Under the pieces are notes generated by a model. It worked only from the letters and a program-made list of their open reading frames with translations. It made no database searches and was not told the DNA's origin. From an uncultured Carboxylicivirga sp. (GTDB lineage: Bacteria > Bacteroidota > Bacteroidia > Bacteroidales > Marinilabiliaceae): a stretch of 64,000 bases of DNA. The translations under genes were made by a program, and so were the position numbers. Below are positions 37,536 through 47,009 of this stretch, one piece after another. The stretch covers positions 434,001-498,000 of the forward strand of contig NZ_OY771430.1 in NCBI RefSeq assembly GCF_963674565.1, given 5' to 3'. Each line of letters begins with the position of its first letter. The first letter of the stretch is position 1.

Positions 37536-38535
37536 AAGAATAACAGAAGCCTGGTTAATAAGGTTTACCGCCATAATCCCATTCAACTTTATAAGAAAAT
37601 GGGCCTCAAAAGATTTTATAATCATCAATTATCACAGTATACATGGATGGGATCCTGATCCAGTGATCAATAAAAATAAGTATCGAACTATCGACCGGTT
37701 GGAGCAGGATTTACGATTTTTTAATGAGAATTATTCAGTAATAAAGATTACAGATCTGATTAATAATAAGTCATTACCTCAAAATGCCTTGGCGATTACC
37801 ATTGATGATGGTTTAAAATCGGTATACGATCTAATGTACCCGGTTTTTAAAAAGACAGGAATCAAACCGGCTTTGTTTGTAAATCCTGATTTCATTGATA
37901 ATACAGATCTTCATTTTATCAGAAAGCGAAATATAATTCTGAAAAAACTGGGTAGTCTGGATGAAGAACAACATAAAAATCTCATCAGTTGGCTGGATAA
38001 AAATGATTTGAATATTTACAATTTAAAGATTCAATTACATTCGATAAAATATCATCAAAGATCAGTATTAGATGAATTAATCTTTGAGCTCAATCTTTCT
38101 GTCAAAGACATACTGGATAGAAAGCCGGTATACTTATCATCTACTGAGATTGATGAAATGTTGAGTGATGGTTTCGAGTTGGGAGCACATAGTATGGATC
38201 ATCCTCCGTTTGAACAATTAAGCCCGGTAGAACAAGAACAACAGGTTCTGGAAAGTATGAAATGGATAGAAGAAGATTTTAATACTGGTCACCGGATGTT
38301 TGCTTTTCCTTCTGATGACCGGCCAATAAATCAAAAACTATTTAATAATATTAGAGACTTTGTGGATATTACTTTGGGTGTTCAGGGACTTCAAAGGGAT
38401 ACAATAGAAAATCATTATCATCGTATCACTATTGAATCATCCGGAGCAACTGCAGAACAGGCTATTAAATATGAATATCTTAAATATATATTGAAACGCA
38501 CATTTAAAAAATCAATTTTTAAGCGCAAATTGTGA
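37522..38535 (+). CDS. Polysaccharide deacetylase, NodB family
   Basis: A 337-aa protein starting at ATG 37522 (MKRFKRITEAWLIRF); TTG 37516 is possible but adds only two residues. NodB motif 1 is AITIDDGLKS (Asp-Asp at about residues 97-98) and motif 2 is LGAHSMDHPPF with the metal-binding His pair. The FAFPSDDRP segment is the equivalent of the RxPY/FxPP region, with changed residues. No signal peptide, so it may act on cytoplasmic lipid-linked intermediates or be a non-classical member. It lies in locus 1 between a GT2 and the flippase. Confidence 0.82.
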   Translation: MKRFKRITEAWLIRFTAIIPFNFIRKWASKDFIIINYHSIHGWDPDPVINKNKYRTIDRLEQDLRFFNENYSVIKITDLINNKSLPQNALAITIDDGLKSVYDLMYPVFKKTGIKPALFVNPDFIDNTDLHFIRKRNIILKKLGSLDEEQHKNLISWLDKNDLNIYNLKIQLHSIKYHQRSVLDELIFELNLSVKDILDRKPVYLSSTEIDEMLSDGFELGAHSMDHPPFEQLSPVEQEQQVLESMKWIEEDFNTGHRMFAFPSDDRPINQKLFNNIRDFVDITLGVQGLQRDTIENHYHRITIESSGATAEQAIKYEYLKYILKRTFKKSIFKRKL

Positions 38536-38537
38536 GT

Positions 38538-40100
38538 ATGATTAACCGCAAAAAAATACTACTTGAGAACACTCTTTGGGTGTACCTGGCCAAAATTGTT
38601 ACTCAGCTTATCAGTCTGGTGGCTTCCGTAATGGTATTGCGTCAGCTCGATGTTGATGTTTATGGAATGTATGTGTTTCTATTTGGTTTATTTACAGCCT
38701 ATCAGTTGGTAATTGTAAGTCCGTTAAAACATGTTTTATTGCGTTTTGTACCGGAATTAAAAAATACTATTTCATCATCTTCATTGTTGAGGTTAATCGC
38801 TATTTATGTAGCCATTGCATTGGTTATGGTGGTTGTTTTAACGATTGTGGGTTTTGTATTTAAGGATTTTATTATCCAGATTTTTAATGTCGAAACATTT
38901 GATAATCATTTAAAATCATTCCTATTCTTTGTTTTTACATACGCTGTAAAAATATTGCTCGAGGTATTATTGTCAGCTCTTCTGTTACATCGGCGAATTG
39001 CAGTTTTCAATATTATAATAGCTTTTGTAAGAGCTTTAGCTTACCTGATTCTTTTAAATCAATTAAATGTTAATCTGTTACTGATTATCGAAGGAGCTGT
39101 TTCCTTGATTTATGCAATCCCGGCATTGATTGTATTAATTAAGGTATTAAATTCTGATAATAATACCTCCGGCGAAGTGATTAATAAAAGGCAAAAGCAG
39201 CGCATGCAAAGGTTCTGGTTATATTCGCTGTTTACTGAAATGGGAGCAGGACTTATTGGTCGCACCAGTGACTATTATATTGTAGCAGCACTTTCAAGTC
39301 CTTATTTTGTAGGATTGTATGGTTTTGCTGTAAAAATCTATGAACTGTTTTATAAGGTTCTACCACTGAAAGAATTTGAGTCAGTTTTGAAACCGCTGGT
39401 TTTCGATAAGTATAGCTCAATGGAGGAAACAGAATCCTTAAATCGATTTTATAATTTTATTATTAAGGTTTTACTCCCTGTATTTATCCTGCCATTTACC
39501 TATTTTTTTGTTTTTGGAAATGAAATAATCAGCCAGCTTTTTGGGGATAAATATCTAAGTGCTTACTGGCCAACAGTAATTATTTTGGGAGGTTTTGTTG
39601 TCGATGGTGTGTTTTATCCTCTGGGTATACTTATTCATTTAAAAGAGAAGATGCATGTTTTGTTGATTTCACGAATTGTGGTTGTTTTTAGTTTGGTTGC
39701 CGGTATTTTAATGATGAAACAATATGGCATTACCGGTGTGGCAGTGGCAACGGTTTCGGGTGAGTTACTTAAAAATATGTTGATGTTTTTTATGTTCCGA
39801 AAGTATTTAAAGCTGACATATGATCCCAAAATATTTCTTTCCAATGTTTTGTCAGTCATTGTTCTATTATTACTTTTTTATCCATTGCATTTTATAGGTA
39901 ATCAGATAATATTGTTAGGAATTGGAACTGTTGTTTATGCAATTGTTTATGGATTTTATTTGATTAATTTTCATGCCTTTGATAATGATGAATTGAAGTA
40001 TCTGGAGTCAATTCTGAAATCCAACACCAAGTTATCCGGTATTAGTAATCATATTATTAAAGTTTTAAATAAAATTGTAGTACGAAAATTAAATGCATAA
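38538..40100 (+). CDS. wzx: Polysaccharide flippase, Wzx-like (locus 1)
   Basis: A 520-aa MOP-superfamily membrane protein with about 12-14 hydrophobic segments. The N terminus INRKKILLENTLWVYLAKIV and the first helix ending VLRQLDVDVYGMYVF are typical of oligosaccharide flippases. ATG 38538 is chosen; a GTG at 38532, overlapping the previous stop, is an alternative. It would move lipid-linked repeat units to the periplasmic side for Wzy. Overlaps the following GT4 gene by 8 bp. It is unrelated in detail to the second flippase at 60083. Confidence 0.87.
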   Translation: MINRKKILLENTLWVYLAKIVTQLISLVASVMVLRQLDVDVYGMYVFLFGLFTAYQLVIVSPLKHVLLRFVPELKNTISSSSLLRLIAIYVAIALVMVVVLTIVGFVFKDFIIQIFNVETFDNHLKSFLFFVFTYAVKILLEVLLSALLLHRRIAVFNIIIAFVRALAYLILLNQLNVNLLLIIEGAVSLIYAIPALIVLIKVLNSDNNTSGEVINKRQKQRMQRFWLYSLFTEMGAGLIGRTSDYYIVAALSSPYFVGLYGFAVKIYELFYKVLPLKEFESVLKPLVFDKYSSMEETESLNRFYNFIIKVLLPVFILPFTYFFVFGNEIISQLFGDKYLSAYWPTVIILGGFVVDGVFYPLGILIHLKEKMHVLLISRIVVVFSLVAGILMMKQYGITGVAVATVSGELLKNMLMFFMFRKYLKLTYDPKIFLSNVLSVIVLLLLFYPLHFIGNQIILLGIGTVVYAIVYGFYLINFHAFDNDELKYLESILKSNTKLSGISNHIIKVLNKIVVRKLNA

Positions 40101-41184
40101 AACCATCCCACATATAGCCATATTTGGACTTAAAGGATTTCCTGCCATAGGAGGAACATCATCGGTGGGAGAAAATCTTGTTCAACATCTTAATACCGAA
40201 TATCAATTTACTGTTTACGCTACTTCATCGCACTGTTCTGAGAGGAATCCATATAACAATGTCAGGATGTTTATCATTCGAAAGTTTCTTCCTCACAAAC
40301 TGAATGTGTTCTATTATAATTTGGTTGGGGCCTTCCATGCTTTGTTCTTCTGTAATTATGATCTGATTCATACCCATCAGATTGATACGGGTTATATAGT
40401 GCCATTGCTTCGTTTACGCTATAAAGTTGTTTCTACACATCACGGACGGACTTATAATATGAGTAAATGGGGTAAGGGGATGAAATTTTTTTTTCGATTT
40501 ACCGAAAAACTGATGATCAGGTTTGCCAATAAGGTGACGTTTGTGGCAGAAACAGAAAGGGAAGCAGCCACATTGAAGTACAAAAAGGATTTTGTCACCA
40601 TACATAATGGGGTTGATCCACGGCAGGTAATTGGAGAAGTTAAGAAAAAGGGCGATTATATCATGTTTGCAGCTGGTAGGATTATACCACATAAAGGATG
40701 TCATGTATTTATGGATGCTCTGAAAAACATGAATTATAAAGGCAAAGTTTTAATTGCCGGTGATCATGAGCAACTCCCTGAATACAGGAAGCAATTAGAA
40801 GGTTATAAGAAATATCTGGATGTCATATTTTTGGGTATGCTTAAGGATAAGGCTGAATTATTGGCTTATGTAAAAGGTGCCCGATTATTTGTTTTTCCTT
40901 CTTTTTATGAAGCAATGTCAATGATGTTATTGGAGGTAGCTTTAGTAAAAACACCATTGATATGCAGTGATATCAGAGAAAATACTTTGATTTTTAGTGA
41001 AGATGAGGTGACTTATTTTAAATCGGGCGATGTGAATAATTTGGCTAAAAAGATAGAAGAAACACTCTCAAATCCAAAACAAACACATAGTAAGACAAAT
41101 ACAGCTTATCAAAAAGTTTGTTCAGATTATAACTGGGTGTCTTTATCTAGTAGGTATAAAAAGCTATATAAATCAATGTTGTGA
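40093..41184 (+). CDS. GT4 glycosyltransferase
   Basis: A 363-aa GT-B enzyme with the N-terminal IAIFGLKGFPAIGGTSSVGE loop, FAAGRIIPHKGCHVFMDAL (about residues 191-209), and the donor-binding PSFYEAMSMMLLEVALVKTP (about 270-289). Similar to GT4 enzymes acting on lipid-linked oligosaccharides. It overlaps wzx by 8 bp and is followed 19 bp later by the second deacetylase gene. Donor sugar unknown. Confidence 0.87.
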   Translation: MHKTIPHIAIFGLKGFPAIGGTSSVGENLVQHLNTEYQFTVYATSSHCSERNPYNNVRMFIIRKFLPHKLNVFYYNLVGAFHALFFCNYDLIHTHQIDTGYIVPLLRLRYKVVSTHHGRTYNMSKWGKGMKFFFRFTEKLMIRFANKVTFVAETEREAATLKYKKDFVTIHNGVDPRQVIGEVKKKGDYIMFAAGRIIPHKGCHVFMDALKNMNYKGKVLIAGDHEQLPEYRKQLEGYKKYLDVIFLGMLKDKAELLAYVKGARLFVFPSFYEAMSMMLLEVALVKTPLICSDIRENTLIFSEDEVTYFKSGDVNNLAKKIEETLSNPKQTHSKTNTAYQKVCSDYNWVSLSSRYKKLYKSML

Positions 41185-41203
41185 CTAATTTAGAAGCAAT
41201 TTT

Positions 41204-42181
41204 ATGAATAGTCTGACAAAAAAGATAATAGCTCGGTTATTGAAAATCAAACCCAAAGGTTTTGTTTATTTTGGACATGGTGTCTGTGATCAGTTGAAAT
41301 CGGAATATATTGAACAACTTCATATAACAAGAAGACAATTGGTGGAGCTTATTGAGTTCTGGAAAGATTTAGGTGTTGAGTTTTTAAGCATGGATGATTT
41401 GCTTAAAATGAGACGAAGTGGAAAGAGTTCGCGTAAGCACTGGATTCATTTTACTTTCGATGATGGATATCGTAATAATCTCACTACTCTTTTGCCGGTG
41501 ATGGAGGAATATAAGATACCATTTACTGTTTTTGTAAGCACAGGTCTTGTTGAAAAACAGGAGTATATGCCAACCTTTTATATTCGTTCGGCTGTTATGC
41601 CTTCTCAAAAAGAATGGGAATGTACTAAAACAGGTTTGAAGTTGACAAATGGGATGAAAACCAGGGATAAGCAAAACCTGGCAGATAAGCTTTGTGCCTG
41701 TTATAAGTACTTACCACAAAACGAAGGGATAGATTTTTTAAATGAAATAAAGAATTTGTTGAGCCCGGATGAATGGTCTAAATGTAAGTCTGTTTATTTA
41801 AATGATCAATTAATGACAATTGATGAATTAAAATCATTGAATAATAGTTCGTTGGTCACAATAGGGTCCCACAGTCATTCACATATGATATTTCATGAAC
41901 ATCAGTCAAAATCAGATGTGTTTTATGAAATCAAGGAGCCAAAGAATTGGTTGGAAAATTATCTGGGTATTAACACAAAGGTAATGGCCTATCCCAACGG
42001 AACAGAAAAGGATTATAATGCCAAAGTGGTTCAGACGGTTAAGGATGCTGGATATCAATTAGCATTTACCACCCACGAGAGATTTATTAGTATTAATGAT
42101 GAAGATTTATTATTACCACGTATTTTTTTTCATCCTAAAGCAGGTTCTATACTTAAAGAAATGCTAAAGTCAATTTTATAA
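41204..42181 (+). CDS. Second polysaccharide deacetylase, NodB family
   Basis: A 325-aa protein with NodB motif 1 HFTFDDGYRNN (about residues 80-90), motif 2 TIGSHSHSHMIF (about 221-232) and motif 3-like MAYPNGTE. The residues needed for metal binding (Asp, His, His) are kept. No signal peptide. It ends exopolysaccharide locus 1. Two NodB proteins of different sequence in one operon suggest de-N-acetylation of two sites, or one precursor and one polymer role. Substrate unknown. Confidence 0.86.
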   Translation: MNSLTKKIIARLLKIKPKGFVYFGHGVCDQLKSEYIEQLHITRRQLVELIEFWKDLGVEFLSMDDLLKMRRSGKSSRKHWIHFTFDDGYRNNLTTLLPVMEEYKIPFTVFVSTGLVEKQEYMPTFYIRSAVMPSQKEWECTKTGLKLTNGMKTRDKQNLADKLCACYKYLPQNEGIDFLNEIKNLLSPDEWSKCKSVYLNDQLMTIDELKSLNNSSLVTIGSHSHSHMIFHEHQSKSDVFYEIKEPKNWLENYLGINTKVMAYPNGTEKDYNAKVVQTVKDAGYQLAFTTHERFISINDEDLLLPRIFFHPKAGSILKEMLKSIL

Positions 42182-42559
42182 TTCATTGAATTATAAAACC
42201 ATTAAGAGGAGACATATTTATTTTAAATGCATATAATAATCGGCACTTGTCTAGAGTTAAAAAATTGTTGTTTGGTGTAGTTTAGAATTTATTCTGAACG
42301 ACATCATTAATGCAATGATTAAAAATTCTGAAATTTCTTTCCTCTGTTTTTTGATTCGAATTTTTTATCAAATAATTTGAATGTTAATCATTAATAATTC
42401 CATTTTCGTCAAATAAAACAGTTCGTATTTTATTGGTTTAATAAGTTAATGATCAATATAACAGTGTGTTAATGTATTTAGTGTGGCTGTGTGATTTTTT
42501 AGAAATATAAATAATAACTATATCTTTGTATTGAAACTAACTTGTAAATAATAAGGAAG
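42182..42559. other. Intergenic region after exopolysaccharide locus 1
   Basis: 378 bp, very AT-rich, without gene or clear operon terminator. It contains the candidate -7 element TATCTTTG (42521-42528) upstream of the lipoprotein gene. Nothing else recognised. Confidence 0.5.
42521..42528 (+). promoter_or_regulatory. -7 element of the lipoprotein gene at 42560
   Basis: TATCTTTG matches TAnnTTTG, 31 bp before the start codon. The upstream half is T-rich (TTTTTT near 42495) without an exact TTTG. Confidence 0.55.
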
Positions 42560-43381
42560 ATGAGAAAGACTTTAACTCTGTTTGTTGTGTTAGCTCTGTT
42601 AGCTTTCACAGCTTGCGAAAAAGAAAAAATAGAATCCCCTGGGAATATACCGGGAATGGGTTATACAGAGGGAGAATTAAGTGTTGATGCCTTTGAGTTG
42701 CCTGAAGGAATTGAATTAGTTGGTACAATTACCGGACTGGAAGAAACTACAACTGCATCTATAAGTAAGGATGATTTAAGCCTGAAGTCAACGTTCGCTA
42801 ATGAAGCTGTACAGACAAACTCTAATTATGGTAGTGGTGGTCAGTTTGTTAAGCTTAAGTGTCAACTAAGAAATAGAACGAACCAACAAAGGACAATGTT
42901 TTTTCCTAAAGGTTTGGTTTGTAAAGTTAAGCAAGAAGGATATCAGAGTGGTATATTGTTGCAGTGGGCTTGGGTTAGCTTAAAACCAAATGAAGAAAGA
43001 ACTTTTATTTTACATTTGTATTGCATTAATAAAGGTAAATCTAATTCTGATGCTCAATCTGAATTTGAAATCCATGGTATAACCAACTCAAATACTATGT
43101 GGAAACTTTTGAATCTGATTGGATGGGGTAAAATTAATTGGGAACATTTCAATTCGGTTTCTACTTCAACTTCTTCATTAAAGGAGATAAGCTTGAGTTA
43201 TGATGAAATTGCTTCTGGATTGCAGGATGCAGTATGGGCATTAACCAATGGAGATGGATTAACTGAAGATCAGATTGAGTTTATTAATTCAATTCCACAA
43301 TTAGATGAAACTGAACTTCCATCTGACTTGTTGAATAATACTATTGATCCATTAAAGTATTATCCTGAATACGGTGAATAA
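42560..43381 (+). CDS. Secreted lipoprotein, function unknown
   Basis: A 273-aa lipoprotein with a clear lipobox (LLAFTAC, Cys19) followed by EKEK, a common surface-export-type acidic/basic start. The body has strands in FVKLKCQLRNRTNQQRTMFF (about residues 96-115) and a C-terminal segment IASGLQDAVWALTNGDGL (about 217-234), which resembles the QxAxW helix of thioester-type surface domains; the reactive Cys-Gln partner cannot be confirmed. Own promoter and terminator, so monocistronic. Not assigned to a family. Confidence 0.7.
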   Translation: MRKTLTLFVVLALLAFTACEKEKIESPGNIPGMGYTEGELSVDAFELPEGIELVGTITGLEETTTASISKDDLSLKSTFANEAVQTNSNYGSGGQFVKLKCQLRNRTNQQRTMFFPKGLVCKVKQEGYQSGILLQWAWVSLKPNEERTFILHLYCINKGKSNSDAQSEFEIHGITNSNTMWKLLNLIGWGKINWEHFNSVSTSTSSLKEISLSYDEIASGLQDAVWALTNGDGLTEDQIEFINSIPQLDETELPSDLLNNTIDPLKYYPEYGE

Positions 43382-43404
43382 TTAAGTTATATAGATAATT
43401 GATA

Positions 43405-43435
43405 AATCCCTGCTTGCCAAAGCAGGGATTTTTTT
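43405..43435 (+). terminator. Terminator of lipoprotein gene
   Basis: AATCCCTGCT (43405-43414) pairs perfectly with AGCAGGGATT (43421-43430), followed by a T-run. Confidence 0.9.
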
Positions 43436-43496
43436 ATGCACGAATGAAACTTAATATTTGAGAATGTGTATACACATATTGTTAAAAAGTTTTTAA

Positions 43497-43504
43497 TATT
43501 TTTG
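43497..43504 (+). promoter_or_regulatory. -7 element of the T9SS cargo gene
   Basis: TATTTTTG matches TAnnTTTG, 23 bp before the start codon at 43528. A TTG at 43479-43481 is 15 bp upstream, shorter than usual. Confidence 0.5.
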
Positions 43505-43527
43505 CCCAAAACAACAAAACTGGAAAG

Positions 43528-44508
43528 ATGAAATATTTATACCTGCCTTTACTTTTATGTTTTTTTACATTGGAGATTTATTCTCAGGATGGCTCATCTT
43601 GTGATGAAGCATTTCAGGCTCTTACTGGAGTAAATACTTTTACGGGAAGTCAAAATACAGACCAATGGTTTGCCTTTACAGCTAATCAAACCGGAAAAGT
43701 AAGTGTGTCATCTTGTGGATATGCAAATTCAGACACATATTTGAAAGTTTATGATACTAATGGAATTTGTGGTTTTGATTATCCAATAGTTATAAATGAT
43801 GATTTTTGTGGGGCACAATCAAAATTGACTTTTTCCGGTGTAAAGGATAAAGTATACTTTCTTGTATGGCAAAATAAATCGGATTCGCAGGATTCAAACT
43901 GGGACTTCACTTGGTCAATCGAAGAAAGCAGCTGGATTGAAGGTGAAGATTGTAGTATACCCTTTACTGCTCTGGAAGGAAGTAGTAATTATTCAGATCA
44001 TTCACAAGCAACCGATCAATGGTTTTCATATACTGTTGCAGAAGATGGATTAGTAACTATTTCCTCTTGTGAATTTACTACAGAGAATACTAGTGTTAGA
44101 ATATTCTCTGATTGTTCAACACAGATGTGGGGGGACGATGGTTGCGGAAATCAGTCGTATGTTCAATTTTCAGCTCAAAAAGATCAGGAATATCTTATTA
44201 AATGGGAAAGTCTAAATACAACTGGTAGTTACAATTGGTCATTGACGTTTGATGCAACTTCTACTAACCTTAAAAAATCCATTACGGATCAGATAAAAAT
44301 AAATAAACTTTCAAGTGAGATTCAAATTGAATTACCAAATAATGATTTAATAGAGGTTGTATTATATAATATGGCAGGGGCGATTGTACGACAAGTTTCA
44401 TCTCATTCAAAAGCTATTATAAACTGTTCAGATCTTCAGAAAGGATTATATATTGTGCAGGTTAAATCTGATTCAGAAATGGTTACCCGGAAAATAATAG
44501 TTGATTAA
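43528..44508 (+). CDS. T9SS cargo protein with two tandem beta domains
   Basis: A 326-aa secreted protein: signal peptide (residues 1-19), two homologous domains of about 110 residues (about 20-132 and 133-248) each with TDQWFAFT / TDQWFSYT, VSSC / ISSC and a W.FTW / YNWSLTF end, like pre-peptidase C-type jelly rolls, then a C-terminal type IX secretion sorting domain (about 255-326) ending GLYIVQVKSDSEMVTRKIIV. The C-terminal domain directs export through the outer membrane and attachment to the cell surface. Ligand unknown. Monocistronic with its own terminator. Confidence 0.85.
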   Translation: MKYLYLPLLLCFFTLEIYSQDGSSCDEAFQALTGVNTFTGSQNTDQWFAFTANQTGKVSVSSCGYANSDTYLKVYDTNGICGFDYPIVINDDFCGAQSKLTFSGVKDKVYFLVWQNKSDSQDSNWDFTWSIEESSWIEGEDCSIPFTALEGSSNYSDHSQATDQWFSYTVAEDGLVTISSCEFTTENTSVRIFSDCSTQMWGDDGCGNQSYVQFSAQKDQEYLIKWESLNTTGSYNWSLTFDATSTNLKKSITDQIKINKLSSEIQIELPNNDLIEVVLYNMAGAIVRQVSSHSKAIINCSDLQKGLYIVQVKSDSEMVTRKIIVD

Positions 44509-44536
44509 GAGTAGATTGAGTTTATTATATTCTTTT

Positions 44537-44565
44537 CCCCTTATTCTGAATAAGGGGATTTTTTT
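44537..44565 (+). terminator. Terminator of the T9SS cargo gene
   Basis: CCCCTTATT (44537-44545) pairs perfectly with AATAAGGGG (44549-44557) and is followed by a T-run. Confidence 0.88.
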
Positions 44566-44757
44566 ATTGATGCAATTTTACCTTGCAATAAAATTTTCTG
44601 TAAACATTTAATGGAATTTCTCATGTTGCGAAAATGTAGCAGGTTTTCAAGGAGTCATAGTACCGAAACTTCAGGATCTTTGATTCTCTCTGTAGCTTAT
44701 GACAAAAAGAATGGATAGAAAATAGGATTCCTTGCCGTCTCAATAGGGTTAATCGGT

Positions 44758-44845
44758 AAAACAGCTTTCTGTGTGCGACGGATTTACGGCTTTACTATAC
44801 CGTGGGTCGAAACCCACGACTATTACAGTCAACCTTTCAGGCTTC
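44758..44845. repeat. 88-bp structured repeat, copy A
   Basis: Same orientation as copy B at 46596-46683; by eye about 82 of 88 bases agree with no gaps. It contains the hairpin CGTGGGTCGAAACCCACG (44801-44818), a 7-bp stem with a CGAA loop. Looser similarity extends to about 44709. It could be a REP-like or MITE-like element. Confidence 0.8.
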
Positions 44846-45036
44846 TTTAAACGGATTTTATGGTTGATATAACTTTAATCAAATTCGTGAAATCAGTGCC
44901 ATTTGTGGTCGAAAATATTAGCAGATATTGATGCTTTTAAACCAATTTATATTGATAGTGAGTCGAATAAATAATATAGGAATCCAAGAGTATTTACTAA
45001 TTATTGGTTATAATTTAAATATCCAAATTTCCTTTA

Positions 45037-46200
45037 TCACTTTATATCCGCATGCAACTGTTTAAAATAGGTGAGAAGTGATCCGCAACTTAAATATCCT
45101 GAACCTTTGTCTTTTTTAATGGATATGGTTTTGTGTAATTGTCTTGCAAAAGGTTCAATATCATAATTACCTCCTAAAGAAATTTTTTTATCAGCAATCA
45201 GATTATAAAAGTGGTTTACGAACTCCTGAGGACTTCCTTGCCATTGAAATAATGGCTCTGAAGTTGCTGATGGCTGATTAATGCATTCCTTTATTTTATT
45301 CAGGATGAATTTAATTCTGATAAGCACTTGTTTTTTGAATGAGGGATCCGGTAAGTTAAATGTTTTAATATAATTATAATATAACTTCCAATAGAGGTAT
45401 TCAGATAGATATTCAGCCTGACTGTATAAATTATGAAGGCTGTGCAAATACATTTCAATAATTTCTCTTGTTTCTTCAATACTTTGCATTATCAATGATA
45501 TTGTTACGGACAAAATCTGGCGATCCTGACTTGCTTTATTGTTTGCATTAAACTTTGTCAGTTGTAGTTTTGATAAAACATGAATGTAGTAACGTTCGTG
45601 TGCCATTGAAAATGAGCTCATTTTTATTAATCGGTTAACTGAGTCAGTTAGGATAAATCTATTTTTCCTGTTATTTGTCTTTATTGATTCACTTAATTCG
45701 AAAAGCCTGGACGGTATTGTTAATGCAATTTTCAGAAACGGAAATTGATTAAAGTATTCCTGGTTTTTCAGTAGGGTATCCATTGAGATTTCAGATGAAT
45801 AAACGGAGCATCCGTGTTCAGAAGGTAATTCTGATAGATCACAAAAGTTCATGCTAAGTTGCAGTGATTCTTGCAGGTGAGCACATAATCCAATAAAGAA
45901 CAGGATGTCATGCATATACCATTGTCTGGATTTTTGTGCTACTTGAGATAAATCAATCCAAGCCGAATTAAGTACTTTCTTAGATTGATAAATTTTATCA
46001 ATATGATTTTTTAATTTGGAGCATGTACATTTATCTCCATTCATTTGGGAAAAATAATGGTTGAAAAGAATACCAAATAATTCAATTAAACAAAGATCAT
46101 CTTTTATAGGAGGAAGTTCTTGAGGAATTACACTTTCATCCCAGTTTAAATTCTTTCGGATTAGAATCTCTTGTGTGATTATGCTCAAATGAAAGTACAT
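45037..46200 (-). CDS. Unrecognised 387-aa protein, possible RteC-like C terminus
   Basis: A soluble, mainly helical protein with many Leu/Ile/Phe heptads. The last 75 residues, beginning FQWQGSPQEFVNHFYNLIAD, resemble the W-x-G-S...FYxL winged-helix-like end of RteC, a regulator of Bacteroides mobile elements; similarity is weak and by memory. No signal peptide. It stands alone on the minus strand between two copies of the 88-bp repeat, in a gene-poor region. Codon use is ordinary for the window. Function unknown. Confidence 0.5.
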   Translation of the reverse strand: MYFHLSIITQEILIRKNLNWDESVIPQELPPIKDDLCLIELFGILFNHYFSQMNGDKCTCSKLKNHIDKIYQSKKVLNSAWIDLSQVAQKSRQWYMHDILFFIGLCAHLQESLQLSMNFCDLSELPSEHGCSVYSSEISMDTLLKNQEYFNQFPFLKIALTIPSRLFELSESIKTNNRKNRFILTDSVNRLIKMSSFSMAHERYYIHVLSKLQLTKFNANNKASQDRQILSVTISLIMQSIEETREIIEMYLHSLHNLYSQAEYLSEYLYWKLYYNYIKTFNLPDPSFKKQVLIRIKFILNKIKECINQPSATSEPLFQWQGSPQEFVNHFYNLIADKKISLGGNYDIEPFARQLHKTISIKKDKGSGYLSCGSLLTYFKQLHADIK

Positions 46201-47009
46201 TTGATTAACGTTTGGCTTTAGTTAAATTAGAATAATTAATTGAAAATGTCAAATATTAAGTTAATCTGAGGTGTCAATTGATTTATATATAGTTAAAGAG
46301 GGCCTTACTTTAAGCTGATTAATCGATCATCAGGATATGAATATAAACTGTGTTGCATTTTATCTGAAGGTACATGTATTTGATTTTATGGATTATATGT
46401 AAATAATACTATCTAGCCCATGGCACTAAACGACAATGTTCAAATTTAATTAGTGTAATCTTTGCAAATTGTGGTTTAAAAATAATTACAGGTTGATTGA
46501 TTAAGCGAGCAAATTCTATTTGATACATTTGTAGCTAATGACATATAGAATGGAGATAAATGAGATTCCATCCCGTCGCAATAAGTTCTACCGACAAAAC
46601 AGCTTTCTGCGTGCGACGGATTTACGGCTTTAATATACCGTGGGTCGAAACCCACGGCTATTAAAGTGAGCCTTTCAGGCTTCGCTAAATAACATTTCTT
46701 TTTTAACGCACCACCTTTGATTTTCTTAACGCATTTTCCTGAATCCGCATCCTGGTATGTTAATGGATAATCGGTAAATGATGATACACAGGTCTATCAC
46801 TTATATACTTTTAAAAATTATAATTCGTAAAATCATTGTAATTCGTGGATGAAAAATATTTACGGCTTTTAAACTTTTATCTTCTCAGGATAATCGCTTT
46901 ATAAACAAGATCGTTGATAAAATAAAGTTTGTATTGTTAATTTTATTAGAGTTGCAAAAGGAATCGTTAGAAAAGTACCCCTCCGTGCGGAAACGAAGGG
47001 GTAGAGATT
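46201..47009. other. Gene-poor region with structured repeat
   Basis: 809 bp with no supported gene. Copy B of the 88-bp repeat is at 46596-46683. A phrase near 46827-46857 (AATTCGTAAAATCATTG) echoes one near copy A. Nothing else recognised. Confidence 0.55.
46596..46683. repeat. 88-bp structured repeat, copy B
   Basis: Direct repeat of 44758-44845 with the identical hairpin CGTGGGTCGAAACCCACG at 46639-46656. In this copy CCGTCGCA (46573-46580) pairs with TGCGACGG (46612-46619), adding an outer stem; copy A has CCGTCTCA and loses one pair. Confidence 0.8.

Larger units (their letters stand above)
44509..45036. other. Intergenic region with terminator and structured repeat
   Basis: 528 bp without a gene. 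It contains the terminator at 44537 and the first copy of the 88-bp repeat (44758-44845); the remainder is AT-rich with a phrase near 44880-44920 (AATTCGTGAAATCAGTGCCA) that resembles one near 46827-46857. Confidence 0.6.
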
